DNA of 64,000 bases, taken from contig JAMZAV010002029.1 of the NCBI GenBank assembly GCA_024449915.1, positions 52,734 to 116,733 on the forward strand, in the 5' to 3' direction. Positions 1 to 12,736 of this stretch are shown here, piece by piece. The notes under the pieces were generated by a model. That model was not told the origin of the DNA. It made no database searches and saw nothing but the letters and a program-made list of their open reading frames with translations. Source of the stretch: Sweltsa coloradensis (taxonomy: Eukaryota; Arthropoda; Insecta; Plecoptera; Chloroperlidae). Positions within the stretch are counted from its first letter, which is position 1; every line of letters begins with the position of its first letter. A program made the position numbers and the translations under genes.

Positions 1-213
1 GGGTGTTCGCACTGTCCATACCACTGATTGCTATATTTCCTATTACAAATATCGATCTTTGGTTGGTTATCGCTCACTCGTCGATTGCGTCGGGGCCTAC
101 AGGGTTGGCTTGGTCGCTTTGATTTACTGTCCCCCACTGAAAATCAGTTATAACTGAGTGGGTAGACTCTAAATACAATTTATTATTTATTTATTTATTA
201 TTTATTTATTGTG
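1..213 (+). mobile_element. SINE family B, 3' part (cut by window start)
   Basis: Positions 1 to about 200 match the reverse complement of 14134-14323 over nearly their whole length, including the words ATCGCTCACTCGTCGATTGC and CTGTCCATACCACTGATTG. The copy ends in a conserved tail: a short stem-loop (AATCAGTTATAACTGAGT), GGGTAGACTCTAAATACAA, then a TTTA/TTAT-rich run. The tRNA-like head expected from the fuller copy at 14128-14552 lies before the window. Such tails are how SINEs borrow a LINE's reverse transcriptase (family knowledge). SINE assignment is inferred from the fuller copy. Confidence 0.65.
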
Positions 214-3185
214 TCACGAGGATGTCTGAAAAGACTGACTGACTAAGTTATAAATTTTGTAAAAAATATTCATGCACTTTTTCTATCACTAAACAGAAAA
301 TGGAACAAATTCTTAACAGTTTGAAACACCGACATTTGCTCATTTTCAGAGAATAGTATAATATCCTCTACACTCTCGTGCTTGTGTTCTGTACCACTGG
401 TGAAGTGAGCTCTGTTAAAAGCCTAAAGCTAAAGCGACCGGTTTCAGCTGCTGTTAAAATAACATCAATTAACTAAAGCGAGAGAGTTTGTCGGGCGGGG
501 ATGTTATCGTATGCTAAACGTGTCCTTGTTGCACGCGGGACGTAGCGTTGAGGCTGGAAAGTCACGTTCCAGCCAGGACGAGAGTGCGTTGCCATTGAAT
601 GCCCGCCCGGCGTAATATCATGCGAGAGAAAGACACAATCTGGCTATTAAACAAAACTTCGACTCGGCGGATCACAAGAGCTGCACTTTCGGTATTGTGG
701 TACAAAAGTATTACACTTGGCATGAAGAACGTAGATTCGCAAGTCACTACTGGAATTAAATGAAAAGATATCTAGGTTTTGAGCAACATTTTGAGTATTT
801 CATGGATTGAGATTTCTATAATAAATAAAGTGCACTGTATGTGAAGCAAAAGATACAACTATGTATGGATTAATAAGATGTGTAGAAATAAAAATATTGG
901 AGTTAACTGCAAGAAAATTAGGTTGTAGCATAAATTTCATTACAACTAGCAAGTGCAACTAGGCTAATTTTTCAACACATACAAAAAAGTATGTGAATCT
1001 TTTAAATTTTAAATGACTCATTTATTTTGTACTTGAACTTTGGTAATAAATTAAAATCTTAATTTTTCTGAAGGGGCGTAGATTGTGCCACAAACTAAAT
1101 TAATATTACTTCGAGTATTTAGTGATTGGTCTACATAGCGCCCCAAAGCAAGGTAATAATATTCGTACTTGTTTCTTAAGTTCGTGTAACGAGCTTCTGT
1201 GTCTATGCTTGGGCTGTTCAGATAAACATACACTCGAGTCGCAACCTGGGCTCTTTAGAATTATAAGCCGACGATTTACCTTCTTTTTAAGACGAATTTA
1301 CTTCCAAATAAGAAAGAAACACGTGGCGCATTTTCGCACGTAAAACAGCAAACTGAGCTGATTTTAATGAAGTGGGTGGGAGAGAAGCAAACACCTTAAA
1401 ACATTCAACTGGAAGGTGCGGATTTGAGAGAGGGCAGAAGCCACTTTGAATAAACAAACTGAATTTCGCTTTTAAACCTCGGCATAATTTTGTAAAAAGC
1501 AAACGGTATCTGAATTAACTCAAAAGCTGTGGCTTTATTTTCATTTATATTCCTATTGATGTCCTAATCGCTTACACACCACCGCGGTTGAGGGGCGTAT
1601 AAAGACTTGAAAGAAAGCAGGTAAATGATGAAGAAAGGCGAGTTTATTATGAGTGAACATTATGGAAGCAAAGCCAGCAAGTTGGGGTGTTGGACGTACG
1701 AACCGGAGACGGGTTAAGTTTTAGAGTGGTTCACTCGCATAGTAAGAAGGCGAACGGAAATTAAAATTCCATTACAAAATTGTTTATTGGTAAACATATT
1801 CTCAACACACATTTTACGTAAGAAGATGAGTGAAATACTGACGATGACTACGTAATACAATAGAGCCTGTAGACAAACTGTCACGTAGATTTGTATGCAT
1901 GCAAATGCACGGTAGGCTAGTTCGTAAAACATCATTCTCAGGGTAAATTAACTCAGCAATTATAGACTCTAATTAATAAGGTATATCAAATGATCTCTTT
2001 TTTGTATCAAAATTTAGAATGTTGGGCCTATACCGTCTAGTTAGTTATGTTAGTTAATTATGTCCAGGTTTCTAGATAGTAAATTCATTTTGGTACATAG
2101 TGAGAGTTCATTTAAGAATGTTTTACTTTCAATTAAATAAAAGAACGAACATGAATATGAAGGAATGAACATGAATTTGGTCGTCCCTATGATAAAGAAG
2201 CCTGGTATTCCAAGGAATAAATCACGTTCTTAATAAAATATGATAACTTTGTTGATTTGACGAGAATAAACCCGCAAACAACATCTAACACAAGAGAAGT
2301 ATATTTTATCGTACCTGATATTGGTTTACAAATCACTTTCCACAGAAAGTTGGCCTCTTGCCAACATAACGGAACCAAACCCGCCTCATACGTCACCTCC
2401 TCCGAGAATCAAGACACCACGTCAGACATTTTCAGTGTTGCCAACAAACCCAGATTCCCCCATAGAGAGTTTATGAATATTTCTCGCGCGATCCCCTGTA
2501 ACGAATATTTAACGAGAGGCGCACGCCTAAGGTTTCGTCTCAGAGATAAGAGAGAATGGGTGAAGAGGTTGCTCCTCATTAATATTTCGCTTGTCCTTAT
2601 CGCGTGTTAGTGTGTTGATAACGCGACTGTTCTCTGCAGAACAAACCACGTGGTTCCATCATTTAAAAGCCTCGTATTTACAGTTAGTGAATTGTGATTA
2701 AAGGAGTCGTTATTGAAAGGGAAAGGGGGAGAGAGTTGGGGGAAAGTTGAGAAAGTTGGGGGAAATGAGGGAGAGTTTTATTGGGAATATTTTGAAGCTC
2801 GAAGGGATGTTAATTAGAATGTTATTGAGGGAATCGTGGAGGAATAATGAGATAAAAATTGAGATTGGAATAGGTTAATGATAACCAGAAGCATTGGGTT
2901 ATTTGAAAATGAGGCTAAATGAATAATTGATCATTCAACAAGATTTAAACCAATTAAATGCAAATGAAACTTGAAAGTGTTTTCACGAATCCATCCATTG
3001 AGAACACAATCATTACCTTACTAAAATATTGACGGGACACACAAACCCCACAGATATACAAACAATACAACGAAGTTTAATTTATATGTTGGGTTTATGT
3101 TAAATGCTCAAAATAGATACAACGATTAGAATCAGCACGACATCTTGCGAAGTACAGACAGATATCTTGAAACAAAGATGTTACC
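214..3185. other. No recognised gene
   Basis: AT-rich sequence in which only short open frames occur, up to 117 codons at 2257-2610 with no ATG start and no family resemblance. A purine-rich stretch at about 2725-2790 repeats AGTTGGGGGAAA with variations. I see no RNA gene and no complete mobile element. Confidence 0.5.
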
Positions 3186-3486
3186 GACAGAGTTGGTTCG
3201 AGCGTTAAGCGCGCGACTCTGATTCGGGAGGTCCCGGGTTCGAATCCCGTCGAGACCGGCAATCTTGACTGACAGTATTATCTGAGGTTTTCCTCAGTCG
3301 TTGATGCAAATGAAAATGATTGAGTCCTCTTAAACTGCCCTCGGACATTCCTTCACAATTGTCCTTTCCGCAACACACCTGAAGAGAGGCATGCATCCTA
3401 TGAGTAGTCGCTTTGATTTACTGTCCCTCACTGAAAATCAGTTATATAACAGAGTGGGTAGACTCTAAATACAATTTATTTATTTA
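3186..3486 (+). mobile_element. SINE family A, complete-looking copy
   Basis: A tRNA-like head (3186-3260) carries an A-box-like stretch, GTTGGTTCGAGCGTTAAGCG, and an exact pol III B box, GGTTCGAATCC. A body follows with TCCTCAGTCGTTGATGCAAA and GCCCTCGGACATTCCTTCAC, both found again in the copies at 14637, 39441 and 49735. The 3' tail has the AATCAGTTATATAAC stem-loop, GTGGGTAGACTCTAAATACAA and TTTATTTATTTA. Head, body and tail in about 300 bp is standard tRNA-derived SINE architecture. The tail is shared with family B, whose head and body differ. Confidence 0.8.
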
Positions 3487-4907
3487 ATTGTACCCTGGGC
3501 AGGCTTAAAAATCAAAATAATTTAAATTATTTACTCAACTATTAGGCTCTAAAACGGAAACACATTTACTCTGCTAAACCACCAGACCCCCTAGCGGATG
3601 CATAAGCACAACATCTGTGTATAAACGAACAACACCGCAACAGTTGCGCTGGAGTTTAACTCACTAACCACATTATCAACGTCAAAACCTTACTCGGCAC
3701 TTGGGAAGTAATTACAAGAGAAAAACAGCCTCCAAGGAAGTATATTATTTAGAATGTTATCTTAAGTTCACAGACTTTCACATTTCAATGCATTCAATTC
3801 ACTTTACTGCAATGCTTTTACATTGTGATTTATTTTATCGAGACTTGACGGTTCGAAAAAATGTGTTGTTTTTAATATATCGATGCCAACAAATTAAATA
3901 TTTGCCAACATATTTATGAGAAATATATTGACTGTGGAAATTCTGGGAAGACATGTGAGAAAAGAATAAATTGTTGGTGAAGATTATTCAGGGTGAAGAA
4001 AATTATAATATAAGTTAATAATAGCTTAAACATGTGTAGTATTTTCTTTCTTTCGATTGTATTTATTGCTGTCCTAGTTAATTAAGATCCAGATAATTAA
4101 TACGATGCAGAATAAATACACTAAACACACGGGTGAAGCTCACAGCAAAACAGAGATTACAAAACCAATTGTATTATATAATTTACTTCGTTTAAACATG
4201 AAAAGGTGAGAATCAAAACGAGATCTTCAAATCTGTATTATTTCATCACTGGATTAAAGGGGCGATTTAATTTGTACACTTGAGAACTTCTCAACTCAAA
4301 ACCAAGAACTCTTTGACATCTTCAAGAGTCGAAATGATTCTAAAAAAAAAACTTTTCGAGGGAATTTAATTAGATTTCGTCTGTTTTACTTCAGTCCGGA
4401 AGCCATGAGAAGTGGGGCTTGAGTTTTGTTTTCCTCCCCCCTCCCCCACCCCCGTCAGAAACCGCTGACATCCTGTTATTCGTGTGCATATAGCTCGAGG
4501 TATGATTTGCCCGGATCAATCGTGTGCACAGATCGGCTCTACGGAAGCAAGAAGCCCACGCGCTTATCCTGTATAAGACAAGTCAGCTGTATTGCTCAAC
4601 ACAAAGCAAACGGAGAACGAAGAGATTATATTCTGGAGAGCGATGTCAAATGAGAAATCAGATCAGAAGATGTGGTTTGACTTCTGTCGTCTGCACAGTT
4701 TTCAGCTTACGATTGGAAGGTAAAGAGACCAAGAAACTTGGCTACATCTTCAATACAGGATATAAAACTTTGAAGTTTGATTGAATATAGAAAATGCATC
4801 AAGCAAAGACTCTCCTTAGGAAGCTGTACCAGATAAATTATGGTTTTAAGCATGTTGAAATGTTTCTGAATTCGAATATTTTAAAGTTATTATTGATTGC
4901 AAGTTAT
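3487..4907. other. No recognised gene
   Basis: AT-rich. A C-rich tract lies at about 4432-4453. Two overlapping open frames at 4426-4784 (75 and 86 codons) resemble no family I know and are probably chance. Confidence 0.5.
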
Positions 4908-4978
4908 TATGAAAATCAGTTAAATAATTGAGTGGGTGTTCTAAATACGAATATATTTACTTATTTAAATACATTTAA
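4908..4978 (+). repeat. Isolated SINE/LINE 3' tail
   Basis: Diverged copy of the tail that ends SINE families A and B: GAAAATCAGTTAAATAATTGA, then GTGGGTGTTCTAAATACGAA and a TTTATT-rich run. No tRNA-like head is visible upstream, so it is a 5'-truncated SINE or the end of the partner LINE. Confidence 0.55.
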
Positions 4979-7787
4979 AAAATTAAATCAGTATTGTTGC
5001 GCAGATTTTCGACTTACACAACAACACAGTTATTTTACTAAAGGCAATATCGAATATGTCCCGCAAACAAACATTATTGCCAAGTTTTAACGTGTTTTTA
5101 ACTACTTTATGAACCTGACAAGAACACAAGTCAGACTTTACTAGGTTGTTTTGCAATCAAGTAATTGCCGTTGGGTATTATTTTCTAACAAATTAACTAC
5201 ATTGTTAGGAAAACAATCGACGTCAAAACTTTCTATAACTTACTTGAAACCATTTGAAAGTTCAATTAAGCGTTCAAAGTTAAATTATGAGGACTAACTC
5301 TCTTTTTAAAATTTAATTAATTTGTAATTAATTTCATGAGCCCTAGAAAGAATGCCTAGGGACGGACGTCAAAAAATGTGTGTGTAATTTCGAGTGAGGA
5401 ACGAGGATGTGGATAATGTAGCGAGCGAGTGTGCAATGCATTCTGGGAATTAATATCACACTTTTGAATGGGAACTCACACAAATCACGAATACTATCCG
5501 GACATGAATGTCAGTTCCGTAAGTGAGTGAGCGGAAATACACATTTATTTATTCATTTAAGTTTGGCTAATTTTAGTTCTATGATAGTTTGTAGTGTCAC
5601 TTAGTATAAACACGACTTTTCTTTAATCATGGCTGATGATATTTTAAACTAACGAATGGGGAGGGACTAAGTATAAGTGTTCCGGAACATGTTTTAGCTT
5701 ATTATATTGTGAAGTAAGAGGTCAGCGCGTTCTCTCGCATTCCACGTCTCGTTCGATTCCAAGTGTTGGTTGGATTAATTATGTTTTAATTATGTCTTAA
5801 AAACAAATAACCTGAAGCGAAAATGGCATTGATAAAATGTGAATATCGTATTAAGACGCAATCGAACCGCTACTTTTTGGAAAGTTGAGAACATGTATTT
5901 TGCCAGGATTGTCCATAGCTGGTATCAAATTGGCGACCCTCTAAATTAGGTTTTTCTGTGTCTATTAACATATTCTTAATATTCCTACACAACAATTACA
6001 ATTATGTTTATTGAGTGTTTTTTTTAAACTCACTTACCAAAGTCACTGTTTTTTTCCCCGTTCTCGGCGAATTTTCGACGAGGGTCCCCTCATCTTCGTC
6101 TGGCCACGCCAGACAATCAAAGGTCCAAAGTGTTTTGGGTCTGGCTTGGGGGTGGATGGGCTAGTAAGCAAGCTCTGGATACGTAATCTACCACCAGAGG
6201 TCTCCAGCTTGTGTGTAGTTCTAGACTTGGTTGGCTGATACTGTCGAATGCACAGAGCATTGCTGCTGCTTCTTTAATTTCGCGCGTTCTGGAGTTGTTG
6301 TCTTTAAATAAAATTTTGGATTCGTCCCATTTTATTGGTTGGTTGCATTCATACTTATGGTCTTTGAGTCGCGAGCGAATTGTTCCTTTTTCTACTGCTT
6401 TTTTTTATATGCTTTTTCAATTATATTACAAGTATATTGCTTCAATAATTGAGCTTTGATCATTTTGATATTACGAACTATGAATAAAGAGGTAACAGAC
6501 GCATTGCATATTTTCATTCCTCTTCTGAATTCATACCATCTACTGTTTCATTCTCACATTCATTCTTCATTTATAAGTTGTGCTTTTGAAAGGCAAGAAT
6601 CAGCTATGTTTCAATTTGTTCGCCAAGGAAAATCCATTTAACTTCGAGCAGCGAAGCTTCGGCAATATAAACTTTTCAAATCGGAGTCTTATAAAACCAA
6701 CGAGGCCGGATAATATCCAGGGGGAATACCAACCATGAAATATTTAATGCAATCGAAATGGTTTTACTTTCGTCGTCAGCATATTCGAAATGATCTTTTA
6801 CTCGATATTAATTTTAAAAGAGTATTAATATTGGTAATGCAATCTGAGTCAAAGATCTTCTTTATAAGTTGGTAATTAATCGAAAGATTTTTGGGGACGG
6901 AAGGTTTAAGGTAAACGGAAAAAACTTTTGGTAATAAATAAACAAAAAATTCAAACAAAACTAAAACCTATTTTTTAGAATTAAATATTATTAAGGGCGT
7001 AACGATAAACTCAAGTTGTTTTATTTATTATTAATAGTCTTTCAGTCAGAAAAGTATTTTCTATTTTATTTTCTATAAGACAGGTCAAAATTCGTTTTAC
7101 TTTTTACGCTCAAAAAAATTATGCATAAAGGACTTATCTCCCTTTAAAAAAAAGAAATCTGAAACAGACCCTCTCTATTTTCCAACTAAACATGATTAAA
7201 AATGCCATTACCTAACGCAGGTATGAGAAAGATACGTATTATTTTCATTTTGTAATCTTCTTCGTCGATATGTCAATGGAAATAGCTTTGCTTTAGGAAA
7301 TATAGAGAAAATATTCGCAGGAAAAATAATAATAAATTAATCATTATCGAGAGAGTCTATTTCGTATATTTTTGTGTAAAAAGCAAGGTTCGGTTATTAT
7401 TTAATTTGAGCTAGGAGAATCGTCTTCACCTGGTGCGCAACTCAGGTTAAATACTACTCTAGTATAATATTAATACAATGAGATTTCGCGTCATGATTCT
7501 TGAATTAACGTGTTCCGTGTGTTAAACACAAGGTTTGCGGCACATTTGTCAGCCGCACCGCACCGCAGCGTGTGTTTTTATATATTCCCTGGGTCCCGTG
7601 GGATATCCTGGAGAGTGTTGTTATAATGAACACGTCAGGCCACGTGGCCAGGTGTCCAGACTCCCACGGTGTGAACAACAGATGAGGATACAACCACAAC
7701 ATTAACTTAACTAGAGATATAAACACTGGAAACTGTTGTTCGTGAGGCTGTACAAGACACGCGCTGGCGGTAATCTGGGATGCACCG
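4979..7787. other. No recognised gene
   Basis: Mostly AT-rich. A moderately GC-richer patch at 6050-6240 contains the small inverted repeat TCTGGCCACGCCAGA. A weak B-box-like word, GTTCGATTCC, occurs near 5751 without an A box. Open frames here (60-82 codons) are not recognisable. Confidence 0.5.
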
Positions 7788-7849
7788 CCTTCTAGATGCT
7801 ACTCGTGGTTCCTCGTCGAACCATGAGTAGCATCTAGGAGGCAGTGGTG
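7783..7849. repeat. Perfect 23-bp hairpin
   Basis: Positions 7788-7810 pair completely with 7819-7841 (two G-U wobbles in a + strand transcript) around the 8-base loop CCTCGTCG. After a small asymmetric bulge the stem continues with CACC against GGTG. Stem and loop sizes overlap those of small precursor hairpins, but a collapsed palindromic repeat would look the same. No related copy was seen elsewhere in the window. Confidence 0.75.
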
Positions 7850-7972
7850 GGATGTATGGGAGCAGTGTTGAACCACACGTCAAGACTTGTGAAATCTTTC
7901 ATATTCAGTTTCCAAGATTTATTTTGGACTTTCTAGCAGAAAGTAACCAATTTTAGTAAGCGAGGACACCCA

Positions 7973-8048
7973 TTTTATTTTAATTATTTAACTAATCAAC
8001 TATCCATTTAAAAACTGATTTACAAAGGAGGGCAATTAAATAAATCTC
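7973..8048 (-). repeat. LINE-type 3' tail (second subfamily)
   Basis: Reverse complement contains TCCTTTGTAAATCAGTTTTT followed by a degenerate ATAGTTGATTAGTTAAAT. It matches the tails at 32727-32803 and 60485-60572. Stem-loop plus short repeat is typical of LINE 3' ends. The rest of the element is missing. Confidence 0.55.
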
Positions 8049-8261
8049 GTTACATAAAATGCAGACACAACCAAGATCTATAGTTAAGTAAAGTTTGAAA
8101 TAATAATATTATAATTAGACAATAATTTTAGAAACTATCTGAAATTGGATATAAAATAAAATTAATTAATATCTAAAATAGAAAGAGTGTGAAAATATAA
8201 TGTCTTTTAGCGATGGATATGGAGCAAGTCTCCGGATATATATTACTTTTCTGTTAGTTCA

Positions 8262-8366
8262 TATAGTCGTGTCACGTCTCACGATAAAAACAGAACATTT
8301 CTTTTAATTATCATGCGTTTTTTGTTGTCATTTCCCTTGAACGAGGATGACACAGAACGTATTTGT
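8262..8366 (+). repeat. Dispersed repeat block T, copy 1
   Basis: Contains GTGTCACGTCTCACGATAAA and, further on, TCATTTCCCTTGAACGAGGA followed by TGACACAGAA. The same words in the same order occur at 16556-16672; the first half recurs inverted at 48290-48396 and the second half inverted at 46727-46892. No coding potential. Probably the end of a degraded non-autonomous element. Confidence 0.55.
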
Positions 8367-8409
8367 CAGTTTGGTGAGCCTGGTGGTCCATTGATATTAA
8401 ACCCCTATT

Positions 8410-8790
8410 GTATGCTAGATTAGCAGTATCCAATACTTCCCAGGCAGGCGCGAGCGTGGCAAATTGAAGCGTCAAAAATCCAGTTCAAGATGGCGATTTG
8501 GCGTTTTAATTTATGCTTTTTTAATCCAATAAAGTATTTTACTGGATTATTGGATATGGTTTTAGCTTGTGCAGCATGGTATTAAGCAAACAGAAACAAT
8601 ACGAAGTTATTGCATAAGGGAATTTAGTAATCATGTGATGTAAAAGTCTAGTATGCTTACCTGTCAACCTGGCGGCAATCTTGAGAACTATTTGGGCTAC
8701 AAATCGCTCCCATTTGATTAACCTAAACTGTCATTTCAAGATGGCTTCTAATTGTAACGGAAGTGGACCACCGACTGCTAATCTAGCCTA
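8410..8790 (+). mobile_element. TA-type MITE, copy 1
   Basis: About 380 bp bounded by imperfect inverted ends: TGCTAGATTAGCAGT on the left, ACTGCTAATCTAGCC on the right. The interior (AGCTTGTGCAGCATGG, GAAGTTATTGCATAAGGGAA, TTTGGGCTACAAATCGCT) is shared with 37605-37998 in the same orientation and with 16733-17108 inverted. It has no open frame of note, so it is non-autonomous. The superfamily is inferred from the TA flanks of the best copy (37605-37998). Confidence 0.7.
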
Positions 8791-8820
8791 ACAGTAGTGA
8801 AATATCAACTGGTGGTCAGG

Positions 8821-8841
8821 GACCCGGACCCTCCACCAAAA
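8821..8841 (-). other. Dispersed GGTGGAGGTGCCGGGT motif (variant)
   Basis: GACCCGGACCCTCCACCAAAA, differing at two positions from the form found at 57670 and 57864. It lies 30 bp beyond the MITE at 8410-8790, just as another copy lies beyond the MITE at 16733-17108. Confidence 0.6.
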
Positions 8842-10843
8842 CTATTCACATTCGTCGTTGTTCTCTCCCATTTTGGTTACTTACATACCAATGATTGTAT
8901 TTAATTATTATTGATATTGGCCAATACATATATAACATTTAGCTCAAGGCTGAATTTATGAATAAATTAATAACTGGTATCTTTGGATAGGTTATTTGTA
9001 AATTTGTTGTTGATTGTTAAATATTTTCTTTGAATGCATATGTAAAAAAAACTTTCTTTGGAAGAATTATAATGTTGTAATGTTGTAAGTTGGTTTTGTG
9101 ATGTTACTTTGTTAATTTAAGAACACTATATATGATGTATGTGCAACTGTAAGCTGATTCTCGATAATAAATACATTATTTCATATCTTACCATGTCCCT
9201 GGAAAAAGCTTTAGTTCATTCTAACTTGCTAAACCTAGTTAGTAACACGAAGAGCGGCAGCGAAGTGCCCCTAGAGAAGTTCTCTACGAAAGATACATTA
9301 AAACTACTTTAAGTTTTACGAACATGGTAAAGTACATCCTAACACAATGGTAGAAAAATTTCGAAATTATTTTGTATACTTTCATATAATTATCTATTTC
9401 TAACACCTCAACTCTATTTCGTCCTCCAATGTTGCTTTTGAACAAAGAAATTGAAAATTTATATATTCCCTTTTTAACGCTGCCTATGTCGCAGTAGATA
9501 CACACTCTTGTGCGTAAGAGAGAGTTACGCATACAAGAGCATTGCTTGGATGTCTTATTAATACGCGTGTTAATTGCTTTCATTCTTGCTAAGAGGAAAG
9601 GTTTAATCTTGCTTCCGACAAGTCGTGGAGATAATTCCAGCAGCTAATGTTCGCCCCTTGAAATGTAAATGATATAACTCAAGCCTAAGCAAACGTTGCT
9701 ACGTGTATTCTAGGATACCTAGCACTTCTGATTTGAACAATGTTAATAAACTTCTCTCTTGCCTCGAGAGGTTACATTATATTCTACAACAGAACACGTT
9801 TGACTTAAGCGAAACATCTGACGGCTGAGACTGTCTCCTATGAGGAGTAGGCAACATACTCTATTCCACTCTATTAATATTAAAAATAAAAAATTCGTTT
9901 ACCTCTGTGAAAAAAAATATATAATATTTGAGCTTATTTGTCAAGTTAGGAAAATAGCTACGAGGAATATATAGTAAAAATATCAATATGTAAGTTTATA
10001 ATAATTTGTATAGATTCAAATGAAAGTATATAATATTATATAAGCAGTATTAATTTCAATTAGAAAATTTAACTCACAATAATAAGTTAGTGTGTAACTT
10101 AATTTGAAACAATTTCAAACTTTATTCTAACACAGTCCAAAATATTAAATAAATAAAAAAACACGGTAATTTTTCGTGTTGTCAAGTCACATTTTCTACC
10201 TAACGTTGTTGTGAAAATATTATTCGTGTTCATGTGGTATTTTCCTGCACGAAACTCCCTCGGTTTATAATAAGTTTCAAAAGGTCATAAAAAATGTGGT
10301 TTATCACAATTCACCCATGCAAAAATACATCATGTATATTTATGATCAAACAAAAGAGTTCATAATAATAATAATGTTTTAAAACATAAAGGCACGGAAA
10401 GCACACACCTATAATGGTTGCGCACACCTTCCTCGTAACATGGTAATTATTGTGAATGGCTTAAACACGTGCAATATTATTACCGTAACAATTAAAGAGA
10501 GTTTAATTTTTTTAAATAACACATTACATTACAAAAAAATAAGTGGAATAGCAAATATTACTTGAACTTCCCAACTCTAGCTTAAACGAAAGTTAAGTAC
10601 ACACAAATATAATGTGATGAAAAAGATAAAATTAGGGATTACTATTTTAACACATTGTATACGTAAGTAATATATTGTAAATTTATTTATTGTATGTAAC
10701 ACTAAAAAGTAACAAAGAGTAGAAATTGTGATATTCATGATCCACGGTGAACTAATTCTAATAAAGAAGTAAGGTGAGAGGCATTGACTGCATAATGTTT
10801 ACCAACACAGGTATAAAAATGGATGTTGAGAAAATTTTATTGA
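8842..10843. other. No recognised gene
   Basis: AT-rich. The longest open frame (99 codons, minus, 9284-9583) has no recognisable domain. Poly-A/T and AATAATAAT runs only. Confidence 0.5.
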
Positions 10844-10864
10844 TTTTGGTGGAGGCGCCGGGTA
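10844..10864 (+). other. Dispersed GGTGGAGGTGCCGGGT motif
   Basis: TTTTGGTGGAGGCGCCGGGT followed by A, one difference (GGCGCC for GGTGCC) from the commonest form. The flanks do not align with those of the other copies. Confidence 0.75.
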
Positions 10865-12736
10865 CAGTGTTTTCTTCATCAAATTATTAATTCTTTCTTC
10901 ACTATTTTTTGTTTATTGTTAGTTTAGTACTACTACTTGTGAACTATGATTATTTGGTAAGCTTAAAGTTGTTATGGTACAATAATATGTAAACATATCG
11001 TCTATATTGAATAGAATAAAATAAGATCCAACAATGTAATATTCAGTAAAATGCAAACTTACGAAGCTCATTACAAAGGTAATTAAAATGTCCTCAAATT
11101 AAATACAATATATATTATTAAACTGTTAATTTAACGTTGTTATTAAGATGATAATGACTCATACAAAACTGATTAGCTGTTGTAGTATTTCAGTTTCAAA
11201 TGTTCTGATATATCTTGGTAGTGAGTAATTAAATACGAATCAAAAATCGTTTTCCATTTGAATAAATGTTTGTATCAGACGCTCCTTCATCTTTAGTTCG
11301 ACTCCTAACAGTCGTATTACATCATATTATTAAACTCAGTCAGGTGAAGAATGAGTGAGGGGGAAGTAGGGGTGGAGGTGGGAGTTAGGTGGAGTGTAGG
11401 ATTCTCAAAGAACTTCACCTCCCATTATTGTTTGCTTTGTCTTGAGCAGCTTTCATCATTTTAAATAGTGAACAGAAGGACTCCAGTTGCCCTTTCAAAT
11501 ATCTTGAAACTCGACAGGCATAAGAAAATATAAAATGTTAATAAATGTGGCACACTAACAAACACAAAAGGGCGTAATTACATAGACTGGGGGCGTCTCG
11601 CGACTCGAAACTAAACAAGGGGGGGGGGAATAGACGGTGGCAAACAGGACTCCTTCTAAGGGTTGAAGTCACGAATTATATGGTATCCAACAAGTTCACA
11701 AATAACAGGGTAGATGTTTTTGACAAAGCCTTTGATTATAGTCGCCAAAAACAACGTTGTAGTTATAAACTTATTTTTGTTTTTGGCATTCAATGGAGTA
11801 GCATAATTAAGCACACCGTTTACATTCCAGTCACAGGCAATACTAACTAAAAGTTTTTTGCAGAGTTATTTTGTAATCGAGTCTTTAAAATTGGGCACTC
11901 GTTGAGCATACGTTAATATTGTGTTTCAAGCAAATAAAATGAAAAAAAAAAATACAAGTGGTGTGTTTGTTTATAATTATCTTAATTCGTCATTAATTGT
12001 TATTTTATATAACTCCACACTCTGAAACTGTTGTGTGTTTGTTTAAATGTAATTATGGAGTTTCTCCTTCTCTTGTAGGTTTAACGGACAGTTTTGAGTA
12101 AAATGAAACCAGAGAAATGATGTCTGAGAAATCCTTCTACCTGGGATTCATTTAATCTTGACGACTGAGCTCGGGTCTCGGACGACAGGACGTGTAATAA
12201 CAGGAGATTACCTGGGTCCCCACATACGTGTCCTCCCTACCTTCAGGTGGTTCACTTATCTCCAGCGCAGCCTTACTTGTCCAGGGAGAATCGTATTCCT
12301 CTGATTTATTAGGGAGAACAAGGTTTAGTGTGGAAGAGGACGAGGATGTAAACATTCTCACACATTCCTCCCTAACTTAATACCCATACATCTTCCCGTT
12401 CCGTCTGTTTCGACGTTTCATTCCAGAGTTTTTCTAAGCCCCCGGTCCAAACTTTCTCTCTGCCTAATAAGATCTAGCCTCGACTCTCTGGGACTCTAGT
12501 GGTGTGACACCCCCACCTGAGAAACCTACAATCTGAACAAGAAAACTCAGGATGAAACCAGTATTTCTTGTTGACGGGTTAATCGTATGGCTAGAGCTTC
12601 TTAGCTTATGTGTGTCAGTTGTATGTTTTATAGATGTGTGACAAAGTTTTCTTTTGCACCAAGTAATTGATTACACTTGTGTTAAAGCTAGTTTGCTAAG
12701 TTCATTGTTTGATGAATTTAAACACTTAAGGTGATA
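10865..12736. other. No recognised gene
   Basis: AT-rich with a G-rich patch at about 11358-11400 (runs of 3-5 G separated by short spacers, possible G-quadruplex) and a G run at about 11620-11630. No gene seen. Confidence 0.5.

Noticed and set aside
2257..2610. 117-codon open frame on the plus strand
   Set aside because: No ATG start, no recognisable domain and no splice context. This length is plausible by chance in 64 kb read in six frames.
5674..5692. TTCCGGAA in a 12-bp palindrome as a regulatory site
   Set aside because: Single short palindrome with no neighbouring gene. Expected by chance.
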